A DNA stretch of 64,000 nt from Petrolisthes cinctipes (taxonomy: Eukaryota; Arthropoda; Malacostraca; Decapoda; Porcellanidae), in contig JAWQEG010000166.1 in NCBI GenBank assembly GCA_033782935.1, positions 1,268,001 to 1,332,000 of the forward strand. The letters are read 5' to 3'. Positions 35,588 to 48,902 of the stretch are shown one piece after another (within the stretch, counting starts at the first letter, position 1; every line of letters begins with the position of its first letter). Under the pieces are notes generated by a model, which saw only the letters and a program-made list of their open reading frames with translations, had not been told where the DNA came from and did not search any database. Position numbers and translations under genes: made by a program.

Positions 35588-38500
35588 AATTTGAGATATC
35601 GACTTTTTGGCACCTAAAAGATCGATTTTTAGCATGTTTTTAGCCTATATTTTGAAAATATTCTAGCACTGAGTAGGCATGTACAGATTGCTTCTGGGAC
35701 CCCAAAATATTGAATTTTCGAGTGTTTTGAGCCTGAATTTGAGATATAAACGGGTACAGAAGATACATGCACATATTGACTTTGGGCATCTAAAATATCG
35801 ATTTTTAGTATGTTTTGAGCATGTATTTTGAAAATACTCTAACACGGAGTAGGCAAGTACAGATCGCTTCTGGGACCCCTAAATATCGAATTTTCGGGTG
35901 TTTTGGGACTGAATTTGAGATATCGACTTTTTGGCACCTAAAAGATCGATTATTAGCATGTTTTTAGCCTATATTTTGAAAATATTCTAGCACTGTACAG
36001 ATTGCTTCTGGGACCCCAAAATATTGAATTTTCGGGTGTTTTGAGCCTGAATTTGAGATATAAACGGGTACAGAAGATACATGCACATATTGACTTTGGA
36101 CACCAAAAATATCGATTTTCAGTATGTTTTGGGCCTGGATTTTGAAAATACTCTAACACGGAGTAGGCATGTACAGATACCTTCTGGGACCTCTAAATAT
36201 CGAATTTTCGGGTGTTTTGGGACTGAATTTGAGATATCGATTTTTTGGCACCTAAAATGTTGATTTTTAGCATGTTTTTAGCCTATATTTTGAAAATATT
36301 CTAGCACTGTGTAGGCATGTACAGATTGCTTCTGGGACCCCAAAATATTGAATTTTCGGGTGTTTTGAGCCTGAATTTGAGATATAAACGGGTACAGAAG
36401 ATACATGCACATATTGACTTTGGGCATCTAAAATATCGATTTTCAGCATGTTTTTGGCCTGTATTTTGAAAATACTCTAACACTGAGTAGGCATGTACAG
36501 ATTGCTTCTGGGACCCCTAAATATCGAATTTTCGGGTGTTTTGGGACTGAATTTGAGATATCGACTTTTCTGGCACCTAAAAGATCGATTTTTAGCATGT
36601 TTTTAGCCTATATTTTGAAAATATTCTAGCACTGAGTAGGCATGTACAGATTGCTTCTGGGACCCCAAAATATTGAATTTTCGGGTGTTTTGAGCCTGAA
36701 TTTGAGATATAAACGGGTACTGAAGATGCATGCACATATCGACTTTTGTGCACCTAAAAGATCGATTTTCAGTATGTTTTGAGCATGTATTTTGAAAATA
36801 CTCTAACACGGAGTAGGCATGTACAGATCGCTTCTGGGACCCCTAAATATCGAATTTTCGGGTGTTTTGGGACTGAATTTGAGATATCGACTTTTTGGCA
36901 CCTAAAAGATCGATTTTTAGCATGTTTTTAGCCTATATTTTGAAAATATTCTAGCACTGAGTAGGCATGTACAGATTGCTTCTGGGACCCCAAAATATTG
37001 AATTTTCGGGTGTTTTGAGCCTGAATTTGAGATATAAACGGGTACAGAAGATACATGCACATATTGACTTTGGGCACCAAAAATATCGATTTTCAGCATG
37101 TTTTGGGCCTGAATTTTGAAAATACTCTAACACGGAGTAGGCATGTACAGATCGCTTCTGGGACCCCAAAATATCGAATTTTCGGGTGTTTAGGGCCATA
37201 ATTTGAGATATAAACGGGTACAGAAGATGCATGCACAAATCGACTTTTGGGCACCTAAAAGATCGATTTTCAGTATGTTTTTGGCCTGTATTTTGAAAAT
37301 ACCCTAACATGGAGTAGGCATGTACAGATACCTTCTGGGACCTCTAAATATCGAATTTTCGGGTGTTTTGGGACTGAATTTGAGATATCGATTTTTTGGC
37401 ACCTAAAATGTCGATTTTTAGCATGTTTTTAGCCTATATTTTGAAAATATTCTAGCACTGAGTAGGCATGTACAGATTGCTTCTGGGACCCCAAAATATT
37501 GAATTTTCGGGTGTTTTGAGCCTGAATTAGAGATATAAACGGGTACAGAAGATACATGCACATATTGACTTTGGGCACCAAAAATATCGATTTTCAGCAT
37601 GTTTTGGGCCTGAATTTTGAAAATACTCTAACACGGAGTAGGCATGTACAGATCGCTTCTGGGACCCCAAAATATCGAATTTTCAAGTGTTTAGGGCCAG
37701 AATTTGAGATATAAACGGGTACAGATGATGCGTACACATATCGACTTTTGGGCACCTAAAAGATCGATTTTCAGTATGTTTTTGGCCTGTATTTTGAAAA
37801 TACTCTAACACGGAGTAGGCATGTACAGATACCTTCTGGGACCTCTAAATATCGAATTTTCGGGTGTTTTGGGACTGAATTTGAGATATCGATTTTTTGG
37901 CACCTAAAATGTCGATTTTTAGCATGTTTTTAGCCTATATTTTGAAAATATTCTAGCACTGTGTAGGCATGTACAGATTGCTTCTGGGACCCCAAAATAT
38001 TGAATTTTCGGGTGTTTTGAGCCTGAATTTGAGATATAAACGGGTACAGAAGATACATGCACATATTGACTTTGGGCATCTAAAATATCGATTTTCAGCA
38101 TGTTTTGGGCCAGTATTTTGAAAATACTCTAACACTGAATAGGCATGTACAGATTGCTTCTGGGATCCCAAAATATTGAATTTTCGGGTGTTTTGAGCCT
38201 GAATTTGAGATATAAACGGGTACTGAAGATGCATGCACATATCGACTTTTGTGCACCTAAAAGATCGATTTTCAGTATGTTTTGAGCATTTATTTTGAAA
38301 ATACTCTAACACGGAGTAGGCATGTACAGATCGCTTCTGGGACCCCTAAATATCGAATTTTCGGGTGTTTTGGGACTGAATTTGAGATATCGACTTTTTG
38401 GCACCTAAAAGATCGATTTTTTAGCATGTATTTAGCCTATATTTTGAAAATATTCTAGCACTGTACAGATTGCTTCTGGGACCCCAAAATATTGAATTTT

Positions 38501-39511
38501 CGGGTGTTTTGAGCCTGAATTTGAGATATAAACGGGTACAGAAGATACATGCACATATTGACTTTGGGCATCTAAAATATCGATTTTCAGCATGTTTTGG
38601 GCCTGTATTTTGAAAATACTCTAACACTGAGTAGGCATGTACAGATTGCTTCTGGGACCCCTAAATATCGAATTTTCGGGTGTTTTGGGACTGAATTTGA
38701 GATATCGACTTTTCTGGCACCTAAAAGATCGATTTTTAGCATGTTTTTAGCCTATATTTTGAAAATATTCTAGCACTGAGTAGGCATGTACAGATTGCTT
38801 CTGGGACCCCAAAATATTGAATTTTCGGGTGTTTTGAGCCTGAATTTGAGATATAAACGGGTACTGAAGATGCATGCACATATCGACTTTTGTGCACCTA
38901 AAAGATCGATTTTCAGTATGTTTTGAGCATGTATTTTGAAAATACTCTAACACGGAGTAGGCATGTACAGATCGCTTCTGGGACCCCTAAATATCGAATT
39001 TTCGGGTGTTTTGGGACTGAATTTGAGATATCGACTTTTTGGCACCTAAAAGATCGATTTTTTAGCGTGTTTTTAGCCTATATTTTGAAAATATTCTAGC
39101 ACTGTACAGATTGCTTCTGGGACCCCAAAATATTGAATTTTCGGGTGTTTTGAGCCTGAATTTGAGATATAAACGGGTACAGAAGATACATGCACATATT
39201 GACTTTGGGCATCTAAAATATCGATTTTCAGCATGTTTTGGGCCTGAATTTTGAAAATACTGTAATACGGAGTAGGCATGTACAGATCGCTTCTGGGACC
39301 CCAAAATAGCGAATTTTCGGGTGTTTAGGGCCAGAATTTGAGATATAAACGGGTACAGAAGATGCATGCACATATCGACTTTTGGGCACCTAAATGATCG
39401 ATTTTCAGTATGTTTTTGGCCTGTATTTTGAAAATACTCTAACACGGAGTAGGCATGTACAGATACCTTCTGGGACCTCTAAATATCGAATTTTCGGGTG
39501 TTTTGGGACTG
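35588..39511. repeat. 4.1-kb tandem duplication, copy 1 (3,924 bp, one monomer missing)
   Basis: A monomers start at 35588, 35912, 36226, 36550, 36876, 37377, 37878, 38379, 38694 and 39020. From about 36150 onward, each position matches the base 4,101 bp downstream; before that the offset is 3,924 bp. The 177-bp difference is one long monomer. In copy 1, 36050-36225 is a single B'/C' hybrid, where copy 2 has separate B' (39974-40149) and C' (40150-40326) monomers. Confidence 0.88.
36050..36225 (+). repeat. B'/C' hybrid monomer at a deletion junction
   Basis: Begins as B' (caccaaaaatatcg, gcctggatttt) and after cacggagtaggcatgtac continues as C' (gataccttctgggacctct, gggactg). The switch lies within a stretch identical in the two classes. 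With the 10-bp-deleted A before it, the resulting dimer is 314 bp, the shortest A-to-A interval in the window. Confidence 0.85.
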
Positions 39512-42500
39512 AATTTGAGATATCGATTTTTTGGCACCTAAAATGTCGATTTTTAGCATGTTTTTAGCCTATATTTTGAAAATATTCTAGCACTGAGTAG
39601 GCATGTACAGATTGCTTCTGGGACCCCAAAATATTGAATTTTCGAGTGTTTTGAGCCTGAATTTGAGATATAAACGGGTACAGAAGATACATGCACATAT
39701 TGACTTTGGGCATCTAAAATATCGATTTTTAGTATGTTTTGAGCATGTATTTTGAAAATACTCTAACACGGAGTAGGCAAGTACAGATCGCTTCTGGGAC
39801 CCCTAAATATCGAATTTTCGGGTGTTTTGGGACTGAATTTGAGATATCGACTTTTTGGCACCTAAAAGATCGATTATTAGCATGTTTTTAGCCTATATTT
39901 TGAAAATATTCTAGCACTGTACAGATTGCTTCTGGGACCCCAAAATATTGAATTTTCGGGTGTTTTGAGCCTGAATTTGAGATATAAACGGGTACAGAAG
40001 ATACATGCACATATTGACTTTGGACACCAAAAATATCGATTTTCAGTATGTTTTGGGCCTGGATTTTGAAAATACTCTAACACGGAGTAGGCATGTACAG
40101 ATCGCTTCTGGGACCCCAAAATATCGAATTTTCGGGTGTTTAGGGCCAGAATTTGAGATATAAACGGGTACAGAAGATGCATGCACATATCGACTTTTGG
40201 GCACCTAAAAGATCGATTTTCAGTATGTTTTTGGCCTGTATTTTGAAAATACTCTAACACGGAGTAGGCATGTACAGATACCTTCTGGGACCTCTAAATA
40301 TCGAATTTTCGGGTGTTTTGGGACTGAATTTGAGATATCGATTTTTTGGCACCTAAAATGTTGATTTTTAGCATGTTTTTAGCCTATATTTTGAAAATAT
40401 TCTAGCACTGTGTAGGCATGTACAGATTGCTTCTGGGACCCCAAAATATTGAATTTTCGGGTGTTTTGAGCCTGAATTTGAGATATAAACGGGTACAGAA
40501 GATACATGCACATATTGACTTTGGGCATCTAAAATATCGATTTTCAGCATGTTTTTGGCCTGTATTTTGAAAATACTCTAACACTGAGTAGGCATGTACA
40601 GATTGCTTCTGGGACCCCTAAATATCGAATTTTCGGGTGTTTTGGGACTGAATTTGAGATATCGACTTTTCTGGCACCTAAAAGATCGATTTTTAGCATG
40701 TTTTTAGCCTATATTTTGAAAATATTCTAGCACTGAGTAGGCATGTACAGATTGCTTCTGGGACCCCAAAATATTGAATTTTCGGGTGTTTTGAGCCTGA
40801 ATTTGAGATATAAACGGGTACTGAAGATGCATGCACATATCGACTTTTGTGCACCTAAAAGATCGATTTTCAGTATGTTTTGAGCATGTATTTTGAAAAT
40901 ACTCTAACACGGAGTAGGCATGTACAGATCGCTTCTGGGACCCCTAAATATCGAATTTTCGGGTGTTTTGGGACTGAATTTGAGATATCGACTTTTTGGC
41001 ACCTAAAAGATCGATTTTTAGCATGTTTTTAGCCTATATTTTGAAAATATTCTAGCACTGAGTAGGCATGTACAGATTGCTTCTGGGACCCCAAAATATT
41101 GAATTTTCGGGTGTTTTGAGCCTGAATTTGAGATATAAACGGGTACAGAAGATACATGCACATATTGACTTTGGGCACCAAAAATATCGATTTTCAGCAT
41201 GTTTTGGGCCTGAATTTTGAAAATACTCTAACACGGAGTAGGCATGTACAGATCGCTTCTGGGACCCCAAAATATCGAATTTTCGGGTGTTTAGGGCCAT
41301 AATTTGAGATATAAACGGGTACAGAAGATGCATGCACAAATCGACTTTTGGGCACCTAAAAGATCGATTTTCAGTATGTTTTTGGCCTGTATTTTGAAAA
41401 TACCCTAACATGGAGTAGGCATGTACAGATACCTTCTGGGACCTCTAAATATCGAATTTTCGGGTGTTTTGGGACTGAATTTGAGATATCGATTTTTTGG
41501 CACCTAAAATGTCGATTTTTAGCATGTTTTTAGCCTATATTTTGAAAATATTCTAGCACTGAGTAGGCATGTACAGATTGCTTCTGGGACCCCAAAATAT
41601 TGAATTTTCGGGTGTTTTGAGCCTGAATTAGAGATATAAACGGGTACAGAAGATACATGCACATATTGACTTTGGGCACCAAAAATATCGATTTTCAGCA
41701 TGTTTTGGGCCTGAATTTTGAAAATACTCTAACACGGAGTAGGCATGTACAGATCGCTTCTGGGACCCCAAAATATCGAATTTTCAAGTGTTTAGGGCCA
41801 GAATTTGAGATATAAACGGGTACAGATGATGCGTACACATATCGACTTTTGGGCACCTAAAAGATCGATTTTCAGTATGTTTTTGGCCTGTATTTTGAAA
41901 ATACTCTAACACGGAGTAGGCATGTACAGATACCTTCTGGGACCTCTAAATATCGAATTTTCGGGTGTTTTGGGACTGAATTTGAGATATCGATTTTTTG
42001 GCACCTAAAATGTCGATTTTTAGCATGTTTTTAGCCTATATTTTGAAAATATTCTAGCACTGTGTAGGCATGTACAGATTGCTTCTGGGACCCCAAAATA
42101 TTGAATTTTCGGGTGTTTTGAGCCTGAATTTGAGATATAAACGGGTACAGAAGATACATGCACATATTGACTTTGGGCATCTAAAATATCGATTTTCAGC
42201 ATGTTTTGGGCCAGTATTTTGAAAATACTCTAACACTGAATAGGCATGTACAGATTGCTTCTGGGATCCCAAAATATTGAATTTTCGGGTGTTTTGAGCC
42301 TGAATTTGAGATATAAACGGGTACTGAAGATGCATGCACATATCGACTTTTGTGCACCTAAAAGATCGATTTTCAGTATGTTTTGAGCATTTATTTTGAA
42401 AATACTCTAACACGGAGTAGGCATGTACAGATCGCTTCTGGGACCCCTAAATATCGAATTTTCGGGTGTTTTGGGACTGAATTTGAGATATCGACTTTTT

Positions 42501-43612
42501 GGCACCTAAAAGATCGATTTTTTAGCATGTATTTAGCCTATATTTTGAAAATATTCTAGCACTGTACAGATTGCTTCTGGGACCCCAAAATATTGAATTT
42601 TCGGGTGTTTTGAGCCTGAATTTGAGATATAAACGGGTACAGAAGATACATGCACATATTGACTTTGGGCATCTAAAATATCGATTTTCAGCATGTTTTG
42701 GGCCTGTATTTTGAAAATACTCTAACACTGAGTAGGCATGTACAGATTGCTTCTGGGACCCCTAAATATCGAATTTTCGGGTGTTTTGGGACTGAATTTG
42801 AGATATCGACTTTTCTGGCACCTAAAAGATCGATTTTTAGCATGTTTTTAGCCTATATTTTGAAAATATTCTAGCACTGAGTAGGCATGTACAGATTGCT
42901 TCTGGGACCCCAAAATATTGAATTTTCGGGTGTTTTGAGCCTGAATTTGAGATATAAACGGGTACTGAAGATGCATGCACATATCGACTTTTGTGCACCT
43001 AAAAGATCGATTTTCAGTATGTTTTGAGCATGTATTTTGAAAATACTCTAACACGGAGTAGGCATGTACAGATCGCTTCTGGGACCCCTAAATATCGAAT
43101 TTTCGGGTGTTTTGGGACTGAATTTGAGATATCGACTTTTTGGCACCTAAAAGATCGATTTTTTAGCGTGTTTTTAGCCTATATTTTGAAAATATTCTAG
43201 CACTGTACAGATTGCTTCTGGGACCCCAAAATATTGAATTTTCGGGTGTTTTGAGCCTGAATTTGAGATATAAACGGGTACAGAAGATACATGCACATAT
43301 TGACTTTGGGCATCTAAAATATCGATTTTCAGCATGTTTTGGGCCTGAATTTTGAAAATACTGTAATACGGAGTAGGCATGTACAGATCGCTTCTGGGAC
43401 CCCAAAATAGCGAATTTTCGGGTGTTTAGGGCCAGAATTTGAGATATAAACGGGTACAGAAGATGCATGCACATATCGACTTTTGGGCACCTAAATGATC
43501 GATTTTCAGTATGTTTTTGGCCTGTATTTTGAAAATACTCTAACACGGAGTAGGCATGTACAGATACCTTCTGGGACCTCTAAATATCGAATTTTCGGGT
43601 GTTTTGGGACTG
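39512..43612. repeat. 4.1-kb tandem duplication, copy 2 (4,101 bp)
   Basis: A monomers start at 39512, 39836, 40327, 40651, 40977, 41478, 41979, 42480, 42795 and 43121. Private variants shared with copy 1 include gatgatgcgtacac (37727/41828), gggatccc (38163/42264), gcatttatttt (near 38286/42388), ggccataattt (near 37194/41295), and gcaagtacag (35870/39778). The first A resembles A1 at its very start where copy 1 has A2, so the copy border lies inside that monomer. Confidence 0.88.
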
Positions 43613-46600
43613 AATTTGAGATATCGATTTTTTGGCACCTAAAATGTCGATTTTTAGCATGTTTTTAGCCTATATTTTGAAAATATTCTAGCACTGAGTA
43701 GGCATGTACAGATTGCTTCTGGGACCCCAAAATATTGAATTTTCGGGTGTTTTGAGCCTGAATTAGAGATATAAACGGGTACAGAAGATACATGCACATA
43801 TTGACTTTGGGCACCAAAAATATCGATTTTCAGCATGTTTTGGGCCTGAATTTTGAAAATACTCTAACACGGAGTAGGCATGTACAGATCGCTTCTGGGA
43901 CCCCAAAATATCGAATTTTCAAGTGTTTAGGGCCAGAATTTGAGATATAAACGGGTACAGAAGATGCATACACATATCGACTTTTGGGCACCTAAAAGAT
44001 CGATTTTCAGTATGTTTTTGGCCTGTATTTTGAAAATACTCTAACACGGAGTAGGCATGTACAGATACCTTCTGGGACCTCTAAATATCGAATTTTCGGG
44101 TGTTTTGGGACTGAATTTGAGATATCGATTTTTTGGCACCTAAAATGTCGATTTTTAGCATGTTTTTAGCCTATATTTTGAAAATATTCTAGCACTGTGT
44201 AGGCATGTACAGATTGCTTCTGGGACCCGAAAATATTGAATTTTCGGGTGTTTTGAGCCTGAATTTGAGATATAAACGGGTACAGAAGATACATGCACAT
44301 ATTGACTTTGGGCATCTAAAATATCGATTTTCAGCATGTTTTGGGCCAGTATTTTGAAAATACTCTAACACTGAATAGGCATGTACAGATTGCTTCTGGG
44401 ACCCCAAAATATTGAATTTTCGGGTGTTTTGAGCCTGAATTTGAGATATAAACGGGTACTGAAGATGCATGCACATATCGACTTTTGTGCACCTAAAAGA
44501 TCGATTTTCAGTATGTTTTGAGCATGTATTTTGAAAATACTCTAACACGGAGTAGGCATGTACAGATCGCTTCTGGGACCCCTAAATATCGAATTTTCGG
44601 GTGTTTTGGGACTGAATTTGAGATATCGACTTTTTGGCACCTAAAAGATCGATTTTTTAGCGTGTTTTTAGCCTATATTTTGAAAATATTCTAGCACTGT
44701 ACAGATTGCTTCTGGGACCCCAAAATATTGAATTTTCGGGTGTTTTGAGCCTGAATTTGAGATATAAACGGGTACAGAAGATACATGCACATATTGACTT
44801 TGGGCATCTAAAATATCGATTTTCAGCATGTTTTGGGCCTGAATTTTGAAAATACTGTAATACGGAGTAGGCATGTACAGATCGCTTCTGGGACCCCAAA
44901 ATAGCGAATTTTCGGGTGTTTAGGGCCAGAATTTGAGATATAAACGGGTACAGAAGATGCATGCACATATCGACTTTTGGGCACCTAAATGATCGATTTT
45001 CAGTATGTTTTTGGCCTGTATTTTGAAAATACTCTAACACGGAGTAGGCATGTACAGATACCTTCTGGGACCTCTAAATATCGAATTTTCGGGTGTTTTG
45101 GGACTGAATTTGAGATATCGATTTTTTGGCACCTAAAATGTCGATTTTTAGCATGTTTTTAGCCTATATTTTGAAAATATTCTAGCACTGAGTAGGCATG
45201 TACAGATTGCTTCTGGGACCCCAAAATATTGAATTTTCGGGTGTTTTGAGCCTGAATTAGAGATATAAACGGGTACAGAAGATACATGCACATATTGACT
45301 TTGGGCACCAAAAATATCGATTTTCAGCATGTTTTGGGCCTGAATTTTGAAAATACTCTAACACGGAGTAGGCATGTACAGATCGCTTCTGGGACCCCAA
45401 AATATCGAATTTTCGGGTGTTTAGGGTCAGAATTTGAGATATAAACGGGTACAGAAGATGCATGCACATATCGACTTTTGGGCACCTAAAAGATCGATTT
45501 TCAGTATGTTTTTAGCCTGTATTTTAAAATAATACTCTAACACGGAGTAGGCATGTACAGATCGCTTCTGGGACCCCTAAATATCGAATTTTCGGTTGTT
45601 TTGGGACTGAATTTGAGATATCGACTTTTTGGCACCTAAAAGATCGATTTTTAGCATGTTTTTAGCCTATATTTTGAAAATATTCTAGCACTGGGTAGGC
45701 ATGTACAGATTGCTTCTGGGACCTCAAAATATTGAATTTTCGGGTGTTTTGAGCCTGAATTTGAGATATAAACGGGTACAGAAGATACATGCACATATTG
45801 ACTTTGGGCACCAAAAATATCGATTTTCAGCATGTTTTGGGCCTGAAATTTGAAAATACTCTAACACGGAGTAGGCATGTACAAATCGCTTCTGGGACCT
45901 CTAAATATCGAATTTTCGGTTGTTTTGGGACTGAATTTGAGATATCGACCCTTTGGCACCTAAAAGATCGATTTTTAGCATGTTTTTAGCCTATATTTTA
46001 AAAATATTCTAGCACTGAGTAGGCATGTACAGATTGCTTCTGGGACCCCAAAATATTGAATTTTCGGGTGTTTTGAGCCTGAATTTGAGATATAAACGGG
46101 TACTGAAGATGCATGCACATATCGACTTTTGTGCACCTAAAAGATCGATTTTTAGTATGTTTTGAGCATGTATTTTGAAAATACTCTAACACGGAGTAGG
46201 CATGTACAGATCGCTTCTGGGACCCCTAAATATCGAATTTTCGGGTGTTTTGGGACTGAATTTGAGATATCGACTTTTTGGCACCTAAAAGATCGATTTT
46301 TAGCATGTTTTTAGCCTATATTTTGAAAATATTCTAGCACTGTACAGATTGCTTCTGGGACCCCAAAATATTGAATTTTCGGGTGTTTTGAGCCTGAATT
46401 TGAGATATAAACGGGTACAGAAGATACATGCACATATTGACTTTGGGCACCAAAAATATCGATTTTCAGCATGTTTTGGGCCTGAATTTTGAAAATACAC
46501 TAACACGGAGTAGGCATGTACAGATCGCTTCTGGGACCCCAAAATATCGAATTTTCGGGTGTTTAGGGTCAGAATTTGAGATATAAACGGGTACAGAAGA

Positions 46601-46998
46601 TGCATGCACATATCGACTTTTGGGCACCTAAAAGATCGATTTTCAGTATGTTTTTAGCCTGTATTTTAAAAAAATACTCTAACACGGAGTAGGCATGTAC
46701 AGATCGCTTCTGGGACCCCTAAATATCGAATTTTCGGTTGTTTTGGGACTGAATTTGAGATATCGACTTTTTGGAACCTAAAAGATCGATTTTTAGCATG
46801 TTTTTAGCCTATATTTTGAAAATATTCTAGCACTGGGTAGGCATGTACAGATTGCTTCTGGGACCTCAAAATATTGAATTTTCGGGTGTTTTGAGCCTGA
46901 ATTTGAGATATAAACGGGTACAGAAGATACATGCACATATTGACTTTGGGCACCAAAAATATCGATTTTCAGCATGTTTTGGGCCTGAAATTTGAAAG
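43613..46998. repeat. Zone of 1,494-bp and 1,142-bp tandem repeats
   Basis: 43121-43910 recurs at 44615-45404, 1,494 bp away, sharing tgtaatacgg, aaaatagcg, aaatgatcg and gaattagag. The trimers at 43613 and 44114 also match 32619-33620 at a distance of 10,994 bp (tgcatacac and cccgaaaatatt). From about 45200 a 1,142-bp repeat begins. The features tttagggtcag, a variable run in gtattttaaaa, ttcggttgttttggg, gggacctcaaaa, gcctgaaattt and gtacaaatcgc occur near 45424-45890 and again near 46566-47030. The A-rich run differs in length between the two copies. Confidence 0.82.
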
Positions 46999-48902
46999 TA
47001 CTCTAACACGGAGTAGGCATGTACAAATCGCTTCTGGGACCTCTAAATATCGAATTTTCGGGTGTTTTGGGACTGAATTTGAGATATCGATTTTTTGGCA
47101 CCTAAAATGTCGATTTTTAGCATGTTTTTAGCCTATATTTTGAAAATATTCTAGCACTGTGTAGACATGTACAGATTGCTTCTGGGACCCCAAAATATTG
47201 AATTTTCGGGTGTTTTGAGCCTGAATTTGAGATATAAACGGGTACAGAAGATACATGCACATATTGACTTTGGGCATCTAAAATATCGATTTTCAGTATG
47301 TTTTGGGCCTGTATTTTGAAAATACTCTAACACTGAGTAGGCATGTACAGATTGCTTCTGGGTCCCCAAAATATTGAATTTTCGGGTGTTTTGAGCCTGA
47401 ATTTGAGATATAAACGGGTACTGAAGATGCATGCTCATATCGACTTTTGTGCACCTAAAAGATCGATTTTCAGTATGTTATGAGCATGTATTTTGAAAAT
47501 ACTCTAACACGGAGTAGGCATGTACAGATCGCTTCTGGGACCTCTAAATATCGAATTTTCGGGTGTTTTGGGACTGAATTTGAGATATCGACCCTTTGGC
47601 ACCTAAAAGATCGATTTTTAGCATGTTTTTAGCCTATATTTTGAAAATATTCTAGCACTGAGTAGGCATGTACAGATTGCTTCTGGGACCCCAAAATATT
47701 GAATTTTCGGGTGTTTTGAGCCTGAATTTGAGATATAAACGGGTACAGAAGATACATGCACATATTGACTTTGGGCACCAAAAATATCGATTTTCTGCAT
47801 GTTTTGGGCCTGAATTTTGAAAATACTCTAACACGGAGTAGGCATGTACAGATCGCTTCTGGGACCCCAAAATATCGAATTTTCGGGTGTTTAGGGCCAG
47901 AATTTGAGATATAAACGGGTACAGAAGATGCATGCACATATCGACTTTTGTGCACCTAAAAGATCGATTTTCAGTATGTTTTTGGCCTGTATTTTGAAAA
48001 TACTCTAACACGGAGTAAGCATGTACAGATACCTTCTGGGAACTCTAAATATCGAATTTTCGGGTGTTTTGGGACTGAATTTGAGATATCGATTTTTTGG
48101 CACCTAAAATGTCGATTTTTAGCATGTTTTTAGCCTATATTTTGAAAATATTCTAGCACTGTGTAGGCATGTACAGATTGCTTCTGGGACCCCAAAATAT
48201 TGAATTTTCGGGTGTTTTGAGCCTGAATTTGAGATATAAACGGGTACAGAAGATACATGCACATATTGACTTTGGGCACCAAAAATATCGATTTTCAGCA
48301 TGTTTTGGGCCTGAATTTTGAAAATACTCTAACACGGAGTAGGCATGTACAGATCGCTTCTGGGACCCCAAAATATCGAATTTTCGGGTGTTTAGGGCCA
48401 GAATTTGAGATATAAACGGGTACAGAAGATGCATGCACATATCGACTTTTGTGCACCTAAAAGATCGATTTTCAGTATGTTTTTGGCCTATATTTTGAAA
48501 ATACTCTATCACGGAGTAGGCATGTACAGATACCTTCTGGGACCTCTAAATATCGAATTTTCGGGTGTTTTGGGACTGAATTTGAGATATCGATTTTTTG
48601 GCACCTAAAATGTCGATTTTTAGCATGTTTTTAGCCTATATTTTGAAAATATTCTAGCACTGTGTAGGCATGTACAGATTGCTTCTGGGACCCCAAAATA
48701 TTGAATTTTCGGGTGTTTTGAGCCTGAATTTGAGATATAAACGGGTACAGAAGATACATGCACATATTGACTTTGGGCACCAAAAATATCGATTTTCAGC
48801 ATGTTTTGGGCCTGAATTTTGAAAATACTCTAACACGGAGTAGGCATGTACAGATACCTTCTGGGACCTCTAAATATCGAATTTTCGGGTGTTTTGGGAC
48901 TG

